Of a DNA stretch of 64,000 nucleotides, positions 57,741 to 64,000 are shown one piece after another. The stretch lies in NCBI RefSeq assembly GCF_000264905.1, contig NW_006763137.1:1232339-1296338 (forward strand). The letters are read 5' to 3'. Origin of the DNA: Stereum hirsutum FP-91666 SS1 (taxonomy: Eukaryota > Basidiomycota > Agaricomycetes > Russulales > Stereaceae). Numbering within the stretch: position 1 is the stretch's first letter; each line of letters starts with the position of its first letter. Position numbers and translations under genes: made by a program. Under the pieces are notes generated by a model. That model worked only from the letters and a program-made list of their open reading frames with translations. It made no database searches and was not told the DNA's origin.

Positions 57741-58949
57741 AGTCGCGATAGTGAGGGCCCAGCTGAGCCTTTAATAGTGCCAGTTTCGAAGTGAGAAACA
57801 TCACGGAGACCTGTCGAATGTTGATGTTCAGGGCATTCAGGTATCTGCTCAAGGATCTGTTAACGATGGGTCTTGGCGATTGCAGAAACTTCAAGTCTCA
57901 CCAGACCGTCTTGGCAAGGCGATGATGATTCAATGGTTGTACCGTCATATTGAACCGCCATGCATTCCTTGGCTAGTCGTGTGTGATGTCGCAAGTAGGT
58001 GAAAGTAGATGTATGAGATGCCAAGAGGGGACAAGACTGGTATCGTCGTAGTGGCAGGAATCGTCGTAAGTGTCGTAAGTGAAGGGAATGCTAACGTGTG
58101 CCTCTTACTTGACATTTGTGCCTCTTCAATATTTAATACAAATGCAACCACAAAGTTTATGGCTCTTCCAATAGGCGTATACCTATTCGTCGCAAATCAA
58201 AGGAAGTGTTAGAATAATTCCAGAGTCCGCAAGGCCAAGCCGTAGTAAGAGCACACTCAAAGGGCCATCACAGCTGCAGTATGTTGTCCGGACGAGATGT
58301 GACGATAGTCGCTCAGACCCAGCGCCCTATAGCAGACCGATCACGGTATCCCAAGTGCAGCCAAGAAAAAGATATACCCTTTTGTTTCCGTAAGGCCATG
58401 GAGCTTTCCTAGTCTCCCACAGGCAGACCTTGGTGTTGAAGATAGGACGTTCAATAAGCTTTCCTGAATACTCGTAGACGCCTCAGGCTGTGGAGCGCTT
58501 GCGTCTTGCAGGCCAAGGTCGAGTAGGACCGTATTCCGATGAAGCCTCGCCGATCTGAAACTTGGTGGGTTCCTTCATTACGAGACGTGGATTGAGAATT
58601 GTCAGCGATACACGCAAGCGGAGGATGAAATCGGAAAACTAACTGGGCAAGACACCGGTGCGAACAAATAAGACCAAGCAACTGGCGACACACCTAATAT
58701 ATTCGCTACTTCGCGCAGACTGTTGACAGTTATCTTGGGCTGTAACGTCGAGAAACATCGACAGAGAGAATGGCCGCGAATATAGCGGCTGCCTTGAGCC
58801 CATGAATCTATCCCAAAATCCGAAAGCGTCGATAAGGAATGCGAAATGTACATGAGTGCTGTGATCTAGTAAGTGATAAAGTACAGGGATGCGAAAAATG
58901 GTATGAGTGTACAAGGTGCCGAACATCGCCAAAGGGACACGATGACGGG
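57741..58949. other. Intergenic, no gene recognised
   Basis: Open stretches occur on the minus strand (58451-58932), but no family resemblance or consistent exon chain was found. The left part should include the promoter of the membrane protein gene. Confidence 0.4.
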
Positions 58950-60106
58950 CTAATCATCGCCTAGAATCTCCTTTATTCCTATTGATAAAATAAGAAGATC
59001 TGTCATCGATTTCGGTCGACTGGACACGGGTGAAATATACTCACGGTCAATGATATCCAAGTATGCCGTGGTCGCAGGGCTGTCCGGATATTCGTCCAAA
59101 AAGCTGACCCCGTAATCCGCACTCTTTCCTATCCTCGGATCCAGTGGCACAGCACCCAGCATTTCTACCCCCATCTCCTCCGCCAGCTTTTTCGCCCCTC
59201 CTGTCGTCGGCTTGAAGATCTGCGACTCCGTCTTACAGCCCGGACAGACAAACCCAGACATATTCTCCACAACGCCCAACACCCTGATCCCTACTTTCCT
59301 ACAGAAATCGATTTCGCGCCTCACATCCTGCAACGCCACCTCTTGTGGGGTCGTGATCACGACCGCACCGTCGATTCCCGATTCCTTCAGGTATTGCACT
59401 ATGCTTAGGTGTTCGTCGGACGTGCCTGGGGGAGTATCGACGAGGAGATAGTCGAGGGTGCCCCAGTCGACGTCTTTGAGGAATTGGGAGATGAGGCCGT
59501 TTTTCTTGGGTCCGCGCCACATTATGGCGTTGTTGGATGAGGGGAGCATGAAGCCCACGGACATGACGCCGAGGTTGTCTTGAACGTATACAGGAGACCA
59601 TCCCGATGATGAGGAGTGTACCTGTTCAGAGGCGATGCCGAGGATGGTGGGGATGGAGGGGCCACAAATATCGACGTCCATGATACCGGTCTAACGATAT
59701 GCAGGTCAGTTCAAGCATGCTGATGCTGCAGGGATAAACCTACCTGCAAGTCCTCGTCTGCAGCAAATGCCCATCCCAGTTGAGCGGTGAATGTAGACTT
59801 TCCGACACCACCCTTGCCTGAGAGGACCAAGATCTTCCGCTTCACAGAGGACATTCGTTCACGAATCAAGGGAAGTGCGGGGTCGGGGCCCTTTGGTGTA
59901 CTAGATGCGCAGATTTCCTGATTTGCGCATCCATTGCAAGCATCTGATTTGCCTGCTAGGTCTGATTCGGTCCCCTATAAATTTACGACAATTAGTGGGA
60001 CGAAGAAACTGGAGGTATTAGCTGAGCGTACTGGACAATGTTCCGGTGCATTCGATGGAACGGAGAGAGGATCTGGGAGAGGTACGGGCTGTTGTACAGC
60101 AAGCAT
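58950..60106 (-). CDS. NBP35: Cytosolic Fe-S cluster assembly scaffold Nbp35, 326 aa
   Basis: Nbp35 is a P-loop NTPase that, with Cfd1, forms the scaffold of cytosolic Fe-S cluster assembly. Exons in genomic order are 58950-58978, 59045-59690, 59744-59974 and 60032-60106; they total 981 nt. The N-terminal ferredoxin-like cysteines C24, C38, C41 and C47 follow the CX13CX2CX5C pattern, which separates Nbp35 from Cfd1. The first intron splits that motif. The deviant Walker A motif [15 protein letters not shown] and the C-terminal CPGC bridging-cluster motif ([14 protein letters not shown]) are present. The length matches the family (about 330). It is divergent from the J-protein gene. Confidence 0.96.
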
Positions 60107-60372
60107 TATGCTTTAAATGTGGAAAATATAGGAATAAAATACAAGAGGCAAGAGACCGGAAGAGAGAAATATGGAGAGGGCGCTTGGTAAGGCTACTTTA
60201 AGCCGGCCCGGGAGGGCCCGCGTACCATCGCCCACGTGGCGAGGGGCGTCCAATGCTTGGTTCCGCTTTGATGAGCCGCAGCCGTTATGAAGTTCAACTT
60301 GTCGTGACTTCACACGCTGACGCTCCCCTCCTCAACCCGCATATTGAATCCTACGATCTTTGCGAGGGTCCT
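60107..60372. promoter_or_regulatory. Shared upstream region of NBP35 and J-protein gene
   Basis: These 266 bp separate the two start codons of the divergent pair. If the J protein instead starts at the in-frame ATG near 60253, the shared region would be only about 146 bp. Confidence 0.5.
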
Positions 60373-61421
60373 ATGGATCCGATACCCAATTACTATGCCG
60401 CGCTAGGAATAAGTGTTGCAGCTACTGCTGATGACGGTAAGTACTTACGTTTGACTCTAAATGCCATAACCGCATTTGGAGGTAGGGTGTCCTCGGTCCT
60501 GACCTCGTGTTTGTTGATCGGTTGGAGTGTAGTCAGAAAGGCATACAGACAGAAAGTGCTTGAGACACATCCAGACAAACTTGGTCCTGATGCGAGTGAA
60601 CAGGAGAAACAGGAGGCTGAGGATCAATTCAGAAGGGTAAGCTGGCCATCATAGAGTGTATCCCCTTTTCTAGCACATTGAACGTTTTGGTAGGTACGAG
60701 AAGCCTTTGAGGTGTTAGGCAATGTCGACCAACGCAGGGTAGGTGCTTGCTCAACGTGTGCTCATTCGAAAGAGTATTTTAGACTTATTGTTGTCCATAA
60801 GGCGTATGACATCCACACACGCAACCTCCCGCATCCAACACCTGCAACATCTCCCGCCCCGTCTGGTGCCTCGAGAGCCTCTTCCTTCAACTGGGACACG
60901 AAGTCCACCCACTCTACGCACTCGGACTCCTCTTCACAATCCACCTATGCCGCTCCATCTTCAATGCCAAGCATCGAAACCATTCGCCGCTCAGCTGAAC
61001 GAGAAGCATGGGCACAATTAGGTCATATCCGCAGTCAGCAACGTCTTAGAGCCCTCAAAGAGGGCCAGGGGAGAAAACAGCTACAGGAGGACACCAAGAG
61101 TGAGAAAGCACTCGAAGTAAGGCGTGACGAGGAGAAGGAAGAGAAGAAGTTGCAGGTCGAGAAAGTGCAGGAGGTGAAGCAGGAAACGAAGGTGAAGAAA
61201 GAAGAAGAATACAAAGTCCTGGTGGAGACGATGGTGCAGGAGATATATAAGTTGAGTCCTGAGTGGGAGGCGAGAAAATTGAGGCTGGAGCAGGTACGCC
61301 GGTAAACTGACATCTGACGCAGCATCGATGCTGACGAGAGTGCATTTTGTAGATGAAAGCCTCTCGACCAAGCGTCTCGAGAAACGCTTCATCCAAGAGC
61401 ATTTGGACGCTGGCATCATAG
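60373..61421 (+). CDS. J-domain (DnaJ-type) co-chaperone, 257 aa
   Basis: This is an Hsp40-type cofactor that stimulates Hsp70 ATPase. Exons 60373-60436, 60533-60636, 60694-60738, 60802-61293 and 61353-61421 total 774 nt. The J domain occupies about residues 4-78 (YYAALGISVAA, VRKAYRQKVLETHPDK with HPD, FRRVREAFEVLG). A Ser/Thr/Pro linker and a long charged Glu/Lys coiled coil (about residues 130-230) follow. There is no Gly/Phe region, zinc finger or membrane segment, so it is a class III J protein. It may be related to spliceosomal J proteins such as Cwf23/DNAJC17, but that is a guess. The start at 60373 (MDPIPNYYAAL) was chosen because J proteins of this type begin just before the domain. 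Confidence 0.85.
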
Positions 61422-62328
61422 CAAGCCGGAACTTCGCCAACACTAACAACCTCTCAGAATTCACTGACCGCCCAGCGTATTATTCTCCTACGATGCCACA
61501 GGCAACATCATCTACTCAATCGTATCGGTTATTCGTTTATTATCCCCCTTTCTGTACCTTCATTCCCAATAAGCCAAAGTAGTACATGTGTGCACAGTAG
61601 TCGACGCTTTGTTTGTGCTATCTCCTATCTCCTTCCCGTTTCTGTGCTCTAACTTTGGTTCGTTGTATACGTTTTCCTCTCATATTGTTCAGGGTTCTAT
61701 GATGGCGCTACCTAACTCAATCTCCTGACCTGTACACAAAGTCCCATCCTCGTTGTAAACAAACCTTCCTCCCGCTCGTCCGTATATCTCACTTACGCAT
61801 CCTTCCAATTGCTGATGATACGGGCAAGATATATAGCTTTCACCTACTTTTCAACGATTCACAAGCCATCACCTCGCCTCTATATATTCCGTGTAATTAC
61901 AAGGATCCTCATGGATCCAGGACAATATGCTTTCCAATCCTCCTAAGGTGTCCGTGTCTAGAATCGAGTCTGAAGAAGTTCGTAGCTACGCGGTGTGACA
62001 AAGTATATGGCACCGTCATGGATGTGGAATCGTAGAGCAAGTGGCCGCCCGTCGTGACCTTGGCGACCATATTTCGAACGGGCTAGGTACGGCCTCTAAC
62101 ATGGACCATCAAGGACAAAGCTGCATTGTATTGTTGTTCGTTCAGTCTATTATCTATTGTACAGGCGACGATAATCGCAATCCTGAAATGACCGTGTGGC
62201 AGTGGTTGGTTCTACGAACTCTAGGTGTCGCCGTAACGAAAGCAGATGGTAGATAGTGATGCGAAACCAGTCAACTAACGAACGGATGTATCCACCAAGG
62301 CCATCCTCAGCTCTCCAAATCTCCAGGT
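61422..62328. other. Intergenic, convergent gap
   Basis: These 907 bp lie between two genes transcribed towards each other. No coding sequence was recognised. Confidence 0.5.
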
Positions 62329-64000
62329 CTATTTCCCATCCCCGCTCTCCCCACTTTCACTGTCGCTCCCCCCGACCCCAATTTGGAAGTCTCCCGGCAT
62401 CTCACTAGGTGGCGCATCCGCCTCCGTCCTTCTCTCCCTGATGATCTTCGCAATCGGTGCCACACCTGACGCTGCGCCCTCGCCTCCACCTTCACCACCG
62501 CCCGCCAAAGGTCCCAAGCTCTCGTATATCGAGACAGTCGAGAGGGTCCGCAATAGCTTTCTCGGTACATCGTACCCCGTGGCCATACTCGCCGTCCGTG
62601 ACCTTGCGGGAACGATGAACCCATCTCGCTGCTGCATGGATGGGAACGCGATGCCCCCGGCGGTGCTGGTGCTACTGTCTTTAACGTGACCCGATCCAAG
62701 CGCATACCCCCCGAAGTTGACGCCAGAGCCGTCATCGATGAAAGATGAAGCGCGTGTCGGTGTAGGATGTGTACCGGTGGACATGGGTTGATAGGGATCC
62801 GATGGAGAGCCGGTGGCGCTTTCATATAATGACCCACGGTTAGAGTGTGCGCCGAACATGCTCGTGCGTCGGGCATAAGAAACGAGTGGATCTCTTGTAA
62901 CGGCTGGGATGCGCTGGGTCGGATATGCGAGTGATGAAGAGCCTTGGGTGCTGCTTCCGCTGTTTCTCCGTTTCTCCATACTCGTTTCCTTCGACGGGAA
63001 CTCTGCGAGTGGTGGTATCGTTTCCGTATCCTCCTGCTGTGCCTCGCTTTGTCCTTGCCCCTCGACCTTCTCCTGGGTACACTCATCCACTCCCTCGAGC
63101 CGAGTCGCATTCACCATCTCTTCATCAACTACCTCCACCTGCGCTTTGTCCCCGCCCTCGTCTACCGCACTAAGCACACTCGGGCTCCTAAGTGGCGCAG
63201 GCTCATCATCCATCATCTCTAACGCAATCATCCTGACCTCCCTTCTATAATCCTCGATCTCCTTCCACAGTGCCTCGCGGAACTGTTCTATGGTCTCTAA
63301 CTTCTCGATATCGCGCCACCGGTCAAACTTTGTCGGACATTCGGGTTCGTCGTTGACGTCGTGATAACCTGAGAGCCATGGATGCTCGAGGGCTTCGGCG
63401 ACGGTAATGCGGCCGCTGGGATCAAAAGAAAGCATTTTCTCGAGGAGGTCGAGGGCTATGGTTATAGGTACATGGGTGAACAAAGAAAATATGGTTAATT
63501 CTGTCTCATGAATTTCCTCACCTTGCGGGTCAGCGGAGGGGACAAGTTTTCGGAAGGGGACCTTCTTCTTGATCGGCAGCGTGCGGACGTATGCTTGTGC
63601 CTGTGTAAAGTCAGCTTGGAGGGTCCCACGACCAGAAAAAATGTGTAAATCATGATACCTTTTCGCTGCCTATCCGTTTGATCACCGCTTCGCTTGGAGT
63701 GCCCAGGACATCCAGAATTTTGTTTAGCTGGTCAACTAGAACAAAACATCACAAAGCGATTCAGGTTATGAAGATGATGCGACACTGACCATAGCTAAAT
63801 GGATTGCGTTAGCTAATGAACTACCATGAGTAAACAACTGTCACTTACTCCTTGCCCTTAAAGAGCGGTTTCCCAGTCAGGAGTTCAGCCAGTATACATC
63901 CTATTGACCATACGTCGACTATAAGACGGAAGGTAGAGATGAAGCAACACCAATGAGTCAGGGATAGAGGTCAGTCAAAATCATTCGTCTCAAAGGAAAA
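62329..64000 (-). CDS. Slt2/Mpk1-like MAP kinase, N-terminal part outside window
   Basis: This is the C-terminal half of an ERK-type MAP kinase, probably of the cell-wall integrity pathway. Exons in genomic order are 62329-63455, 63522-63600, 63659-63735, 63790-63794 (5 nt) and 63849-63918; upstream exons lie beyond 64000. Kinase subdomains IX-XI are present: [14 protein letters not shown], then [22 protein letters not shown], then [22 protein letters not shown]. After these comes [16 protein letters not shown] and a Ser/Thr/Gly-rich C-terminal extension of about 270 residues. The 5-nt exon CTATG is needed to read GKDYVDQLN, which is invariant in the family. A long C-terminal extension fits Slt2/Mpk1 better than Fus3/Kss1 or Hog1, but the activation-loop motif (TEY or TGY) that would confirm it is not in the window. 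Confidence 0.85.
63790..63794 (-). other. 5-nt microexon of the MAP kinase gene
   Basis: The exon CTATG is flanked by TAG acceptor and GTCAGT donor signals. It completes the codons for Asp-Tyr-Val between the exons 63849-63918 and 63659-63735. Confidence 0.8.

Noticed and set aside
58451..58932. Minus-strand open frames between the membrane protein and NBP35 genes
   Set aside because: They overlap each other, show no family resemblance and lack paired splice signals.

Overview
The window is nuclear DNA of a mushroom-forming basidiomycete (Agaricomycetes). The grounds are dense short introns (about 50-70 bp, GT-AG with a few GC-AG), genes on both strands about 0.3-1.5 kb apart, and two families that are expanded in this group: FunK1 kinases and alpha-kinases. 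All exon models were built by eye from splice motifs, reading-phase arithmetic and remembered family sequence; no database was searched.

Layout. 1-3.6 kb: SF3B1/Hsh155 on the minus strand, running off the left edge. 3.9-6.1 kb: a broken copy of the DEAD-box helicase gene SUB2, whose N-terminal half is replaced by a 1.4 kb element with terminal inverted repeats (TIRs). 6.3-8.8 kb: a 2.48 kb element with near-identical 158 bp TIRs, inserted into a dispersed repeat that also occurs, uninterrupted, near 21.5 kb. 9.2-11.9 kb: a nine-exon gene of unknown function. 12.2-19.1 kb: a 6.9 kb element bounded by 420 bp TIRs that carries a DDE-integrase gene and an alpha-kinase gene. This is the most unusual object in the window. 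19.1-22.1 kb: repeat-rich DNA, including a copy of the region upstream of SF3B1.

22.1-38.0 kb is ordinary housekeeping sequence: a Gin4/Hsl1/Cdr2-type kinase, TMA16 and DNA ligase IV (divergent pair), and a LIM-RhoGAP of the Lrg1 type. 39.5-55.2 kb: two long FunK1 kinase genes in inverted orientation, with a third, decayed relic, flank ribosomal protein genes RPS15 and RPP2 (divergent pair) and a Zn2Cys6 transcription factor. One FunK1 copy carries a frameshift. 55.6-57.7 kb: a polytopic membrane protein gene. 58.9-61.4 kb: NBP35 and a J-domain protein gene (divergent pair). 62.3 kb to the right edge: an Slt2/Mpk1-like MAP kinase with a 5-nt microexon.

How the parts relate. The conserved genes serve splicing, cytokinesis and polarity signalling, ribosome assembly, DNA end joining, Rho and cell-wall signalling, translation and cytosolic Fe-S assembly. 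The accessory DNA between them (3.9-21.9 kb and 39.5-55.2 kb) is built from TIR elements, duplicated promoters and duplicated kinases.
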